Shown: positions 1 through 8,180, counted from the stretch's first letter. The stretch is 48,814 nucleotides of DNA from Candidatus Corynebacterium avicola (GCA_019114135.1 DXGC01000117.1:1-48814); one strand, 5' to 3'. Translations and numbers: made by a program. Notes: a model not told the origin generated them from the letters alone.

Positions 1-69
1 GAAGCTAAGCCTGCCTGCGCCGATGGTACTGCACCTGGGAGGGTGTGGGAGAGTAGGTCGCCGCCGGCA
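1..69 (+). rRNA. rrf: 5S ribosomal RNA, 3' end (partial)
   Basis: The first ~69 bases match the conserved 3' part of actinobacterial 5S rRNA: the GCGCCGATGGTACTG loop E/helix IV segment followed by GGGAGGGTGTGGGAGAGTAGG and a terminal CGCCGCCGG. The 5' part lies outside the window, so an rRNA operon transcribed on the plus strand ends here. The exact 3' end is estimated from the family pattern. A hairpin follows about 20 bases later. Confidence 0.93.
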
Positions 70-91
70 TTTAACTTTAGAGAGGCTGTTG

Positions 92-131
92 GGCCCTGGT
101 TGTTGATTCTTTGTGATCAACGGCCAGGGCC
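92..131 (+). terminator. Hairpin after 5S rRNA
   Basis: Bases 92-107 pair with 116-131 (GGCCCTGG...CCAGGGCC, 16 bp with G-T pairs in the middle) around an 8-nt loop. It sits right after the 5S gene, so it is the likely rRNA operon terminator. The following T-tract is poor, as is common in high-GC actinobacteria. Confidence 0.75.
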
Positions 132-201
132 TTCAGTCATTTCCGGAGCCTTTTCCGGGCTATTCGGTTCTTCTCAGCCGACGTTGACATATAGTTACGT
201 C

Positions 202-1230
202 ATGTCTGGAAGCAAAAGTATCTTCGCCAACTCACCCTCCGTCGTTTTGGCGTTGGGTACTACCTTGCTCGTCTCCACTGCGGTCCTCTCGCCAGCAGTA
301 GCGGGAACAGCACGTCCCGATGTCTCACCTGTCGGCGACGTCGAGCAGGCGCCGCGTCCCGCGAATCCCGTCACCCTGGAGCAGGCGGGGGACATCAGCA
401 TGCGGGATCCTCACCGGGACCCGCCCGGGGCCAATGACTGGAATTGTGCTCCGACTGCGCAGAATCCGTATCCGGTCGTCCTGCTGCACGGCACATGGGG
501 AAGTGCCTACAACTCTTTCGCCGGCATGTCCGCCGAGCTGAAGGCAGACGGGCATTGTGTCTACTCCACCAACTTCGGCGAGGCGTCGGTCCTGGAGAGA
601 GGTGGCGTCCAGGCAATCGCACCCAACGCCTTCGCCACCGGTGACATCGGACGCTATGCGGACGAAGTCGGCGCCTTCATTGACCGTGTTCTCGCCAGTA
701 CGGGAGCGGAGAAGGTCAATGTCGTCGGTCATTCACAGGGAGGCGTCGTGGCCCGCCACTACACCAAGTTCAACGGCGGGGCGGAGAAGGTCAACCACAT
801 CGTGACCCTCGGCGCGACCAACCACGGCACGACCTTGAACGGGGTGTCAGAGCTCTACGAGGCTGTCTCCGGGGCCGGGGTGGACATCGACCCTGCGCTG
901 GACCATATCGTCGGAGTCGCGGGGATGCAGCAGCTTGTGGGTTCGCCCTACATGACGGCGCTGAATGAGGGTGGTGACACTGTCCCCGGCGTCGACTACA
1001 CCGTCATCGCCACGGTCAACGACCAGGTGTCTACCCCCTACAACGCGACATTCCTCGAAGCGGGCCCCGGCTCAGAGGTCGACAACGTGACCCTGCAGGA
1101 CTCCTGCAGTATCGACCAGTCCGACCACAGCACGATGATGTACTCGCCGCACTCCTACGACATCGTCCGGGAGGCACTGGCACCCGGAACTGTCCCGGAG
1201 GATGCCCGACGCTGCACCGCGAACGTGTAG
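202..1230 (+). CDS. Secreted triacylglycerol lipase / esterase (alpha/beta hydrolase, class 2 lipase-like)
   Basis: A 342-residue exported serine hydrolase, probably cleaving lipids or esters outside the cell. The open frame runs back into the 5S gene, so I chose ATG 202: it gives a signal peptide of about 35 residues (hydrophobic core VVLALGTTLLVSTAVL, then an AVAG-type cleavage region). The mature part has the oxyanion-loop motif PVVLLHGTWG, the nucleophile elbow GHSQGG, LGATNHGT after the nucleophile strand, and a C-terminal DHSTMMYSP that probably supplies the catalytic His. Cysteines near both ends could form disulfides. No clear ribosome-binding site precedes the start. It stands alone between the rRNA operon and a convergent pseudouridine synthase gene. 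Family assignment is firm; the substrate is inferred. Confidence 0.88.
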   Translation: MSGSKSIFANSPSVVLALGTTLLVSTAVLSPAVAGTARPDVSPVGDVEQAPRPANPVTLEQAGDISMRDPHRDPPGANDWNCAPTAQNPYPVVLLHGTWGSAYNSFAGMSAELKADGHCVYSTNFGEASVLERGGVQAIAPNAFATGDIGRYADEVGAFIDRVLASTGAEKVNVVGHSQGGVVARHYTKFNGGAEKVNHIVTLGATNHGTTLNGVSELYEAVSGAGVDIDPALDHIVGVAGMQQLVGSPYMTALNEGGDTVPGVDYTVIATVNDQVSTPYNATFLEAGPGSEVDNVTLQDSCSIDQSDHSTMMYSPHSYDIVREALAPGTVPEDARRCTANV

Positions 1231-1250
1231 AGGGCTCCCTGACAGGGGAG

Positions 1251-2306
1251 CTAGCGTCGGAACTCCCGCGGTTCCTGGCTCAGCGGGTCGGTGAATCTCA
1301 TCGCCGCGGCGGTCAGTCCCATCGGAGCGCTGAAGTCCTCATCGGCCACGGCGGGCACGAAGGGCATCGGAGCGTCGGCGTCCCACAATGCCTCGTCGCT
1401 CAACGGTCCGTACAACGGATCGTTGACGATCGGGACGCCGAGGAGGCGCATGTTCACCCGGAGCTGGTGTGTGCGGCCACTGTGCGGTTCCAGCGTCCAC
1501 ACGACAACATCCTCGTGCCCGTGCTCGCCGCCACCGCGGACCAGCCGCACACCGGTCACGCGGGTCTCGCTGTTCGGTTCGCCGGCCTCCAGGTAGGTGG
1601 CCATGCGTCCACGGAGCTTGATCATCCGGTGCCGCAGCACCCACGGCTCGGCCTCGGACGGTGCGTCCAACTCGGTAGCCGGGCTCCGGTAACCGAGGGC
1701 GCCGTCCGGCACCGGGAACGTGGCCGTGTCCCCGTCCGATCCGGCGAACCATCCGGTCGGCACCGGCGTCACCGCCTCGTAGGTCTTCACGACCTCCCGC
1801 GCCTCGAAGAGGCGCTGGTACGCACCACGTACCGAGGGGTCGACCGTGAACAGCAGCACCCCGCGGGTCAGGCGGTCCAGCCGGTGCGCCGGGGACAAGG
1901 TGGAGATGCCGAACTGCCGGCGGGCCCGGACGACCGCCGTCTCGGTGATGTGCTGGCCGCGCGGCAGAGTCGACATGAAGGTCGGCTTGTCGACGACCAG
2001 GAGGTGGTCGTCCCGGTGGATCTCACGTAGTTCCCCAGGTACGACCCTCTCGGGCGCCGGGCGCCGGTAGAACCAGATGAACTCCCCGGCCGGCACCACT
2101 GTCGACGGCGACAATCTGGTGCCGTCATCCAGGCGCACCAGGCCCTCCGCGAACCGCTGGAGCACGGCTGCGTCGTCGTCGGTGGGGTCGTGGTGTTGCT
2201 GTGTGTCGATCAGGTGCCTGACTATGGACCGTGCGCTGCCGGAATGCTCGACGCGCACCCGTGACGGATTCAGGCCGTCCGCTATTGGTAGCGGTGGGTT
2301 CCTCAC
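1251..2306 (-). CDS. RluA-family 23S rRNA/tRNA pseudouridine synthase
   Basis: A 351-residue enzyme that isomerises uridine to pseudouridine in structured RNA. The catalytic motif is HRLDRLTRGVLLF, whose aspartate is the nucleophile, preceded by the RluA motif HLLVVDKP. Downstream are GRTHQLRVNMRLLGVPIVNDPLYG, read here as the family's RTHQLR and G-x-P-I-x-x-D-x-x-Y-G segments. The N-terminal ~90 residues look like the short S4-like or linker domain of actinobacterial RluA proteins. The start is GTG 2306, only 15 bases from the divergent microprotein start at 2322. The exact RNA target cannot be told from sequence. Confidence 0.9.
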   Translation of the reverse strand: MRNPPLPIADGLNPSRVRVEHSGSARSIVRHLIDTQQHHDPTDDDAAVLQRFAEGLVRLDDGTRLSPSTVVPAGEFIWFYRRPAPERVVPGELREIHRDDHLLVVDKPTFMSTLPRGQHITETAVVRARRQFGISTLSPAHRLDRLTRGVLLFTVDPSVRGAYQRLFEAREVVKTYEAVTPVPTGWFAGSDGDTATFPVPDGALGYRSPATELDAPSEAEPWVLRHRMIKLRGRMATYLEAGEPNSETRVTGVRLVRGGGEHGHEDVVVWTLEPHSGRTHQLRVNMRLLGVPIVNDPLYGPLSDEALWDADAPMPFVPAVADEDFSAPMGLTAAAMRFTDPLSQEPREFRR

Positions 2307-2321
2307 GCTAAGCTCCTGATC

Positions 2322-2444
2322 ATGGATCTCTCAATCATCACTGACTTCCTCGGCACCGGTGTCGGGCGCATCGTTCTCCAGGGACTGCAGTTCATCTACG
2401 AGCTGCTGTACCCGAGCAATGCGCCGGCCGTCCCGGGCGAGTAA
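2322..2444 (+). CDS. 40-residue hydrophobic microprotein (unrecognised)
   Basis: An ATG-started frame of 40 codons that begins MDLSIITDFLGTGVGR and ends PSNAPAVPGE. Residues 4-29 form a mostly hydrophobic, possibly amphipathic helix (IITDFLGTGVGRIVLQGLQF) followed by a Pro-rich polar tail. No signal peptide is visible. I do not recognise the protein. Its size, lack of a leader and MDLS opening recall the small corynebacterial mycomembrane peptides PorA and PorH, but that is only a resemblance in character. It is divergent from the pseudouridine synthase with a 15-bp gap, lacks an obvious ribosome-binding site (it might be leaderless), and is followed 60 bases later by a strong hairpin, which supports a separate short transcript. 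Confidence 0.5.
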   Translation: MDLSIITDFLGTGVGRIVLQGLQFIYELLYPSNAPAVPGE

Positions 2445-2503
2445 CACCGTCCCTTACCTTACTACCCCCGCCTGGGGTGACCGTTCTCCGGGCATGCTTC
2501 AGC

Positions 2504-2529
2504 AACCCTCCCCCTGAAGGGGGAGGGTT
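2504..2529 (+). terminator. Perfect 11-bp hairpin upstream of the stress protein gene
   Basis: AACCCTCCCCC (2504-2514) pairs perfectly with GGGGGAGGGTT (2519-2529) around the 4-nt loop TGAA. It lies between the microprotein and the universal stress protein gene. It can terminate the microprotein transcript, or act as a leader hairpin of the stress gene, whose start is 72 bases downstream. Confidence 0.7.
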
Positions 2530-2600
2530 CATGCACGAAAGGGCCCGATGGGGGGATACTGGGAGGTGGAGAGAAACCATCAACCGGAAAGGGGTCCGTG

Positions 2601-3506
2601 ATGTCGGACACCAAGGCAAACAATGAAATCGTCGTCGCAGTCGATGGGTCTGATGCCGGCACCGCTGCCGTCGCCTGGGCGGCCAATGCCGCCGTCAAGC
2701 GTGGCGCCCCGCTGAAGCTCGTCACCGCCTACACCATGCCCCAGTTCATGTACGCCGACGGCATGGTGCCGCCGCAGGAGCTCTACGACGAGCTCGAGAA
2801 CGAGGCGATGGACAAGATCAACAACGCCCGCGCCCAGGTCAGCGCCGTGAGCGAGGACATCCCGGTCAGCCACTACGTGGCCGAGGCAACCCCGATCGAC
2901 CTGCTGCTGCAGCTTTCCGAGGAAGCGGACATGGTCGTCATGGGCTCCCGCGGTCTCGGTGGCCTGTCCGGCCTGGTGCTCGGCTCGGTGTCCTCCGCGG
3001 TCGTCGCCCACGCCGCCTGCCCCGTCGTGGTGGTCCGCAAGGACAACGACGTCTCTCCGGAGACCAAGTACGGCCCCGTCGTCGTGGGTGTCGACGGCTC
3101 GGACATCTCCCGCGAGGCCCTGGCCTACGCCTTCCGTGAGGCGGATGCCCGTGGAGCAACCCTCCGCGCCATCCACAGCTGGGCGGACGCCCAGGTCCAG
3201 ACCAGCCTGGTCGGACTGGCCGCGGTCCAGAGTCAGCTGGACTCCATGAGCGCCCAGGAGCGCAAGGTCCTGGACGACGAGCTCGCCCCGTACCGCGAGA
3301 AGTACCCGGACGTCCAGGTCGAGGAGGTCGTCGAGCGCGACCGCCCGATCCAGGTGCTCAAGGAGAACTCCGATGACGCGCAGCTGCTGGTCCTGGGCTC
3401 GCACGGTCGCGGTGGATTCCGCGGCATGCTGCTCGGTTCCACCTCGCGCGCGTTGCTCCAGTACGTACCGTGCCCGATGATGGTCGTCCGTCCGACCGCC
3501 AAGTAG
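2601..3506 (+). CDS. Tandem-domain universal stress protein
   Basis: A 301-residue cytoplasmic protein made of two Usp domains (about residues 8-147 and 156-299). Each domain opens with the strand V-D-G-S-D and ends with the ATP-binding signature: GSRGLGGLSGLVLGSVS in the first and GSHGRGGFRGMLLGSTS in the second, so both are predicted ATP binders. Such tandem Usp proteins accumulate under starvation, hypoxia or stationary phase in mycobacteria and relatives; the precise client is unknown. I chose ATG 2601 over the overlapping GTG 2598 because the GGAAAGGGG ribosome-binding site (2586-2594) is better spaced. It is monocistronic, between two strong hairpins. Confidence 0.92.
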   Translation: MSDTKANNEIVVAVDGSDAGTAAVAWAANAAVKRGAPLKLVTAYTMPQFMYADGMVPPQELYDELENEAMDKINNARAQVSAVSEDIPVSHYVAEATPIDLLLQLSEEADMVVMGSRGLGGLSGLVLGSVSSAVVAHAACPVVVVRKDNDVSPETKYGPVVVGVDGSDISREALAYAFREADARGATLRAIHSWADAQVQTSLVGLAAVQSQLDSMSAQERKVLDDELAPYREKYPDVQVEEVVERDRPIQVLKENSDDAQLLVLGSHGRGGFRGMLLGSTSRALLQYVPCPMMVVRPTAK

Positions 3507-3540
3507 AGGGCTGCGTCAGGACGCACCACCGCCGCTGCTG

Positions 3541-3587
3541 GCCGCCGCCGGCCGGCGCCGACACTGTCGGCGACGACCGGCGGCGGC
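3541..3587 (+). terminator. Two-tier GC hairpin after the stress protein gene
   Basis: GCCGCCGCCGG (3541-3551) pairs perfectly with CCGGCGGCGGC (3577-3587), and an inner CGCCGACA/TGTCGGCG hairpin can form in the loop. It begins 34 bases after the stop codon of the universal stress protein and is its likely terminator. Confidence 0.75.
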
Positions 3588-3739
3588 TCCTGCGTTTGTG
3601 TGCCGCGCCACCCGTGTAAACTCGGCACACAGAAACAACGCGAACAACGTCAACGGCCGCGGTATTCCGGTTTCCCGAGAATCAGTCTGCGACCTCTGAC
3701 AGACTTGCCCCCGACCCGACAGTGAAGGATGGACGAGAC

Positions 3740-4411
3740 ATGGCCGGCACCGGTTCCTCGACGAGCAACGGTGGCAGCGTGTCCGGATCCACGGCGAAGG
3801 GGAGCAAAGGGGGGTCCCGTCGGCGTGACCGTCCGGGGCCGCGACAGCGCCTGCTGGCCAGTGCCACGGAGCTGTTCACCACCGAGGGCATCCGGGTTAT
3901 CGGTATCGACCGGATCCTGCGTGAGGCGGATGTGGCGAAAGCCAGCCTGTACTCGTTGTTCGGCTCCAAGGACAACCTGGTGGTCGCCTACATCGAGGAG
4001 CTCGACCGCTCGTGGCGCCAGCAATGGGAGGAGATGTGTCAGGAACTGCCGAAGCCGGAGGACAGGATTCTGGCGTTCTTCGACATGTGCATCGCCAGCC
4101 AGCCGGGGGAGAACTACCGGGGGTCACATTTCCAGAACGCCGCCAGCGAGTACCCGCGCCCGGACACCGACAGTGAGCGGCGCATCCGCGAGGCCGCCCT
4201 GGAACACCGGCGGTGGTGCCGCGACACGATGGCCGACCTGCTCACCGAGAAATTCGGATACGCCTCGCGCACCCTGGCCGACCAGCTGATGGTCTTCCTG
4301 GACGGGGGAATCGCGGGATCGAAGATGAGTCGGGCGGTCACCCCGCTGGAGACCGCCCGAGAGCTCGCCAAGCAGCTGCTCTACACTGCACCGATGATGT
4401 ACAGCATCTAG
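3740..4411 (+). CDS. TetR/AcrR-family transcriptional regulator
   Basis: A 223-residue DNA-binding regulator. A basic, disordered, Ser/Gly-rich N-terminal tail (about 35 residues) precedes the TetR helix-turn-helix: LLASATELFTTEGIRVIGID, then RILREADVAKASLYSLFGSK, the recognition helix followed by the usual YxxFxSK. The C-terminal ligand domain includes SHFQNAASEYP and a helix ending LAKQLLYTAP. ATG 3740 is preferred over the upstream GTG 3722 because AAGGA lies 10 bases ahead of it. The 230-bp upstream region carries a terminator and its promoter. It converges on the yidC-like gene with a 22-bp gap. Ligand and targets are unknown. Confidence 0.9.
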   Translation: MAGTGSSTSNGGSVSGSTAKGSKGGSRRRDRPGPRQRLLASATELFTTEGIRVIGIDRILREADVAKASLYSLFGSKDNLVVAYIEELDRSWRQQWEEMCQELPKPEDRILAFFDMCIASQPGENYRGSHFQNAASEYPRPDTDSERRIREAALEHRRWCRDTMADLLTEKFGYASRTLADQLMVFLDGGIAGSKMSRAVTPLETARELAKQLLYTAPMMYSI

Positions 4412-4433
4412 TCACCGTCCCCGAGGTTGGAGG

Positions 4434-5816
4434 TCACTCCCAGAGGCGGTGGCGGCCCCGGTAGGACGATTCCGGGGCGTCGGGGGACTCGTCCATCTCG
4501 GTGTTTTCGGGTGTATCGGTGTTTTCGACGTCCTCGACGTCGTCTGAATCCGCCTCCGGGGTTTCTTCCTCCGTGATCGGAACCTCGGTGTCTGCGGACT
4601 GCTCAGCCTGTGTGGTCTCCTCGGTCGCTTCCGTTTCCATGGGTTCGGCCTCCTCCGCCTTACCCTTCGCCCGCGCCGCTCGTTCGGCCCGCATCGCCTC
4701 GCGCCGCCGGGCCTTACGCTGCTCCTTCTCCAGCTTCTCGCGGTTCACGAACCGGTCCACCGCGTCCTTGTCCTCGGACTGCTCGCGGAGCAGCGCCTCC
4801 TTCTCCTCCGTGGCCTCCTGGCGCACCTCCTCAAGTGACGAGTGCTTCAGGGTGTGGTCGAGTTCCCGGATCCGCCCGGAACGGTCGGCAGAGCGCTTCT
4901 CCAGCGCGGCCTGCGCCTCCCGGATCTCCGCGCGGCGGGCCTTACGGCCGGCGCCGACGGCGCGCCGGTGCGTCCGGAACTCCTCGGTGTACGGCACCTG
5001 GCGGTCCAGGACGACATGCAGACCGATGTTCTGCACCATCGTCCACAGGTTGTTCATCACCCAGTAGCAGAGGATCGCGACGGGGGCGGGACCCAGCAGG
5101 CCGAACAGCAGCGGCACCGAGATCGCGATGCCGGTGAGCACGAACATCGACCGGAAGATCACCCGGGCGGTCGTGTTGTTCTCGTCCAGGGTCATCCAGT
5201 TGCGGTAGATCGAATAGGCCATGTTCAGGCTGGTGAAGATGGCCGCGGCGATGCACAACGGCAGGGCGAAGCGGAAGACCTCGGCGCCGGTGGTGCCGAG
5301 GAAGTCAAACCGCTCGTCGCTCATGGCTGCATACGCCGTTAGCGGGATTCCGAAGACCTCGGCCTGCAGGAAGTGTGAGACCTCCGAGCTGCTCAGGGCA
5401 CCGATCCCGGGGTGGGTGGCGGCCTCCAGGTCCTGCGGCCGCGACACCTGCAGCAGGATCCGGTACAGGCCGATGAACACCGGCAGCTGGATCAGGGCGG
5501 GCAGACACCCGTCCCGCATCCGGTAGCCCTCGTTCTTCTGCAGTTCACGCCGCCTGGCCAGTAGTTCCTTGCGGTCACTGGAGGTGTAACGGTCGGTGTA
5601 CTCCGCCTCCAGTGCGGCCAGGGCAGGACGCAGGTTCACCAGCACGCGGGTGGACCGGTACGCCCGGTAGGCGAAGGGCAGCAGGATCAGACGCACGGTG
5701 ACGACCAGGAACACGATCGACAGCGTCCAGGCTGGGATGTCCGACATGCCGACAGCCGTCAGGGCCATGTGCCACAGCTTCAGCACGCCGGATACCGGAT
5801 ACTCGATGAACTCCAC
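4434..5816 (-). CDS. YidC/Oxa1/Alb3-family membrane protein insertase (probable second paralog)
   Basis: A ~460-residue polytopic protein that inserts and folds membrane proteins. The start GTG 5816 gives the usual MEFIEYPVSGVLKLWH opening; an ATG at 5840 would add MRTQYPRH and cannot be excluded. Membrane segments: IPAWTLSIVFLVVTVRLILLP, whose Arg is the family's groove arginine; ALIQLPVFIGLYRILLQ; FALPLCIAAAIFTSLNMAY; and GIAISVPLLFGLLGPAPVAI with CYWVMNNLWTMVQN. After residue ~310 comes a long charged coiled-coil tail (RKARRAEIREAQAALEK), then a strongly acidic Glu/Thr/Asp-rich tail of ~80 residues ending YRGRHRLWE. Corynebacteria normally carry a yidC at the replication origin beside rnpA; none of those neighbours is here, so this is probably an additional paralog. 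It is divergent from the sensor kinase gene. Confidence 0.85.
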   Translation of the reverse strand: MEFIEYPVSGVLKLWHMALTAVGMSDIPAWTLSIVFLVVTVRLILLPFAYRAYRSTRVLVNLRPALAALEAEYTDRYTSSDRKELLARRRELQKNEGYRMRDGCLPALIQLPVFIGLYRILLQVSRPQDLEAATHPGIGALSSSEVSHFLQAEVFGIPLTAYAAMSDERFDFLGTTGAEVFRFALPLCIAAAIFTSLNMAYSIYRNWMTLDENNTTARVIFRSMFVLTGIAISVPLLFGLLGPAPVAILCYWVMNNLWTMVQNIGLHVVLDRQVPYTEEFRTHRRAVGAGRKARRAEIREAQAALEKRSADRSGRIRELDHTLKHSSLEEVRQEATEEKEALLREQSEDKDAVDRFVNREKLEKEQRKARRREAMRAERAARAKGKAEEAEPMETEATEETTQAEQSADTEVPITEEETPEADSDDVEDVENTDTPENTEMDESPDAPESSYRGRHRLWE

Positions 5817-5838
5817 GTGTCGAGGATACTGTGTTCGC

Positions 5839-7089
5839 ATGGGCAATGAAGATGCGGTACGCGATTCGCTACTGATCAGGGGTGGTTTCGCGACATTGCT
5901 CAGCTTCCTCCTGGGCTCCACCATGTGGTCGGCCACGCATCCGGACGACGGTTCCGCGCAGCTCGTCTTCCTCTCCTCGCTGGCTTTCGGGCTGGTCGCG
6001 GCCTACGGACTGACCCGCCCGACGATGATGTCCCTGCCCAAGAGGGCGACATGGATGCTGATACTGACGGTGCTGTGGGCGGTGCTGGCGTTCCAGGAGC
6101 CCACCGCGCACTACATGATCGTCGCCCTGTTCGCCCTCTACCTCTACCGCCTGCCCTTGTGGTGGGGTGTGGCGGCCACGGCGGTGGTCATGCTCCTCGG
6201 CTCCGGTATCGGGGTGGTCGTCATGGGGTCGGATGTGTCCGTGGTCGTCGGTCCGGTGATGGCGGGGCTGGTCGCCATCGCCGTGGCGGTCATCGTCGAG
6301 GAGGTCTTCATGGTCGGCGAGGACCGCCGGGAGCTCATCGACGAACTGATCTTCACCCGTAGTCAGCTGGCGGAGTCGGAGCGCGAGGCCGGCGTCGTCG
6401 CCGAGCGCCAACGCGTGGCGCACGAGATCCACGACACCGTGGCCCAGGGACTCTCCAGCATCCAGATGCTGCTGTACGCCGCCGAACGCGACATCCCGGA
6501 CGACTCCCCGGCCCGCGACCGGATCGAGGTCGCACGGAAGGTCGCCGCCGAGAACCTGCGGGACACCCGCGCCATCATCGCCGCCCTCCAGCCGCGGGCG
6601 TTGCAGGGAGGGACCTTGGCGGACGCCCTGCGCAGACTCGCCACGGCCTCGCACGAGAACGTCCCGGGGCTCAGCGTCGAGGTCACCGTCGGGCATCGCT
6701 CTGATTCGGGTGCGCTCGCACTGGGGACTCTCGAGGTGTCGCTGCCGATCATGGTGAAGTCGGTGCTTCTGCGGATCGCCCAGTCGGCGATGGCGAACGT
6801 CCGGCACCACTCCGGGGCTACCACGGCGCAGATCACGGTGGTCGCGGACCTCTCCGCCGGCCTGGTGGAGATGGAGGTCATCGACGACGGACGTGGGTTC
6901 GACGTGCCCGGGGCCCTGGTGGGGGCATCCGGGCGGGCGCAGGGCGGACACATCGGCCTGATGACGATGCGTCAACGTGCGGCGAGCATCGGCGGCACCG
7001 TGGAGTTCGGGTCCGCCCCTGGGCGGGGGACGGTCGTGCGAACCAGCGCCCCGCTGGAAGGGCACCGTCTAGAATCACAACATCCCTGA
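5839..7089 (+). CDS. Sensor histidine kinase, NarL/HisKA_3 type
   Basis: A 416-residue membrane kinase, partner of the regulator that follows 32 bases later. The N-terminal ~150 residues hold 4-5 hydrophobic segments with little exposed sequence between them (for example FATLLSFLLGSTMW and MIVALFALYLYRLPLWW), so the signal may be sensed in the membrane. A short coiled coil leads to the dimerisation/phosphorylation helix ERQRVAHEIHDTVAQGL, with His198 the predicted phosphosite. The ATPase domain shows ANVRHHSGA (N box), DDGRGF (G1) and GGHIGLMTMRQRA (G2). ATG 5839 overlaps, on the opposite strand, the alternative ATG of the yidC-like gene, so the two genes share a very tight divergent promoter. 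Signal and regulon are unknown. Confidence 0.9.
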   Translation: MGNEDAVRDSLLIRGGFATLLSFLLGSTMWSATHPDDGSAQLVFLSSLAFGLVAAYGLTRPTMMSLPKRATWMLILTVLWAVLAFQEPTAHYMIVALFALYLYRLPLWWGVAATAVVMLLGSGIGVVVMGSDVSVVVGPVMAGLVAIAVAVIVEEVFMVGEDRRELIDELIFTRSQLAESEREAGVVAERQRVAHEIHDTVAQGLSSIQMLLYAAERDIPDDSPARDRIEVARKVAAENLRDTRAIIAALQPRALQGGTLADALRRLATASHENVPGLSVEVTVGHRSDSGALALGTLEVSLPIMVKSVLLRIAQSAMANVRHHSGATTAQITVVADLSAGLVEMEVIDDGRGFDVPGALVGASGRAQGGHIGLMTMRQRAASIGGTVEFGSAPGRGTVVRTSAPLEGHRLESQHP

Positions 7090-7121
7090 GCCCTGGCCCT
7101 CATAAAAAGGAGAGTCCACCG

Positions 7122-7763
7122 ATGATCCGTGTCCTGCTGGCCGACGACCACCACATTGTCCGGATGGGACTGCGCGCCGTCCTGGAGAGCGCCGACGACA
7201 TCGAGATCGTCGGGGAGGTCGACACCGCCGACGGGGCGGTGCAGGTGGTGCAACGCATCGACGTCGACGTCGTCCTGATGGACCTCCGTTTCGGACCCGG
7301 GACCTCCGGTCACCAGGTGGAGTCCGGAGCGCAGGCCACGGAGCGAATTCGAGCACTGGACCTGGATAATTCGCCGAATATCCTCGTCGTCACAAACTAC
7401 GATTCCGACGGTGACATTCTCGGCGCCGTCGAAGCCGGTGCGGTGGGATACCTCTTGAAGGACGCCCCGCCCGAGGAATTGATTGTCGCGGTCCGGAATG
7501 CGGCTGAAGGAACCCCGGCAATGTCGGGTTCGGTGGCCGACCGGCTGGAGAACCGTGACCGTGAGGCGGCGTCGTCACTGTCCGCCCGGGAAATAGAGGT
7601 TCTCCGTGAAGTCGCGAACGGGAAATCAAACCGTCAGATAGGTACGGACCTGTTTCTGTCGGAAGCAACCGTGAAATCACATCTGGTCCACATCTACAAC
7701 AAGATGGGCGTCAGGTCCCGGACGTCAGCGGTCGCAGCTGCCCGCGACGCAGGAATTCTGTGA
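7122..7763 (+). CDS. Response regulator, NarL/LuxR type
   Basis: A 213-residue regulator. The receiver domain begins IRVLLADDHHIVRMGLRAVLE, the phospho-acceptor is Asp54 in VVLMDLRFGPG, and TNYDSDG and LLKDAP supply the conserved Thr and Lys. The LuxR helix-turn-helix is LSAREIEVLREVANGKSNRQI followed by LFLSEATVKSHLVHIYNKMG. The loop after Asp54 is longer than usual (GPGTSGHQVESG), a variant seen in actinobacterial receivers. An AAGGAGAG ribosome-binding site lies 9 bases before ATG 7122. From about base 7340 to the end, codon use shifts to A/T-ending codons (AAT, ATT, GAA, AAA, ATA), unlike the first half, which hints at a mosaic gene. Confidence 0.92.
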   Translation: MIRVLLADDHHIVRMGLRAVLESADDIEIVGEVDTADGAVQVVQRIDVDVVLMDLRFGPGTSGHQVESGAQATERIRALDLDNSPNILVVTNYDSDGDILGAVEAGAVGYLLKDAPPEELIVAVRNAAEGTPAMSGSVADRLENRDREAASSLSAREIEVLREVANGKSNRQIGTDLFLSEATVKSHLVHIYNKMGVRSRTSAVAAARDAGIL

Positions 7764-7817
7764 TCCCCCTCCCGGAAACCCGGGCTCACGGCGACGTCGC
7801 GGAAATCCCCCGGAAAG

Positions 7818-8180
7818 CTAGCGGTCGGAGGGGTTCGCTGCCTCGTAGGCTGCGATGAGCTCGTGGGGGATCTGGCCACGGGTGGAGACCTCGTGCCCCT
7901 GCTCGCGGGCCCACTCGCGGATCCGGCGGTTACGGTTCGGGTCGGACTTGGCGCCGGTGGAGGCGCTGCGCTGACGACCGCGGCCGGTGTTCTTGCTCAC
8001 CTTGGTGGCGTGGGAGATGTAGGACTCCAGGTCCGAAGCGAACTTCTGGGCGTTCTCCTCGGAAAGATCCAGGACGTAGGTGGTTCCCTGGTAGGCGAAT
8101 TCGACGACGTTGACTTCGTCGGCGGACAGGGGGGTCTTGTCCAGATCATCGTAGAACTGGACGATTTCCTTGCGGGCCAT
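7818..8180 (-). CDS. lsr2: Lsr2 nucleoid-associated protein (xenogeneic silencer)
   Basis: A 120-residue DNA-bridging protein that coats AT-rich or foreign DNA and represses it, the actinobacterial counterpart of H-NS. The N-terminal dimerisation domain (residues 1-~65: ARKEIVQFYDDLDKTPL, VEFAYQGTTYVLDLSEENA) leads through a basic linker (KNTGRGRQR) to the C-terminal DNA-binding domain REWAREQGHEVSTRGQIPHEL, which contains the AT-hook-like RGQIP in the minor-groove binding position. Start ATG 8180 has a GGAGG ribosome-binding site 7 bases upstream. It converges on the response regulator gene. Its own upstream region is unusually AT-rich, which suggests autoregulation. Confidence 0.97.
   Translation of the reverse strand: MARKEIVQFYDDLDKTPLSADEVNVVEFAYQGTTYVLDLSEENAQKFASDLESYISHATKVSKNTGRGRQRSASTGAKSDPNRNRRIREWAREQGHEVSTRGQIPHELIAAYEAANPSDR

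Noticed and set aside
43..201. Longer N-terminus for the secreted lipase (frame open from base 43)
   Set aside because: The extension would begin within the 5S rRNA gene and cross its terminator; the signal peptide starts cleanly at ATG 202.
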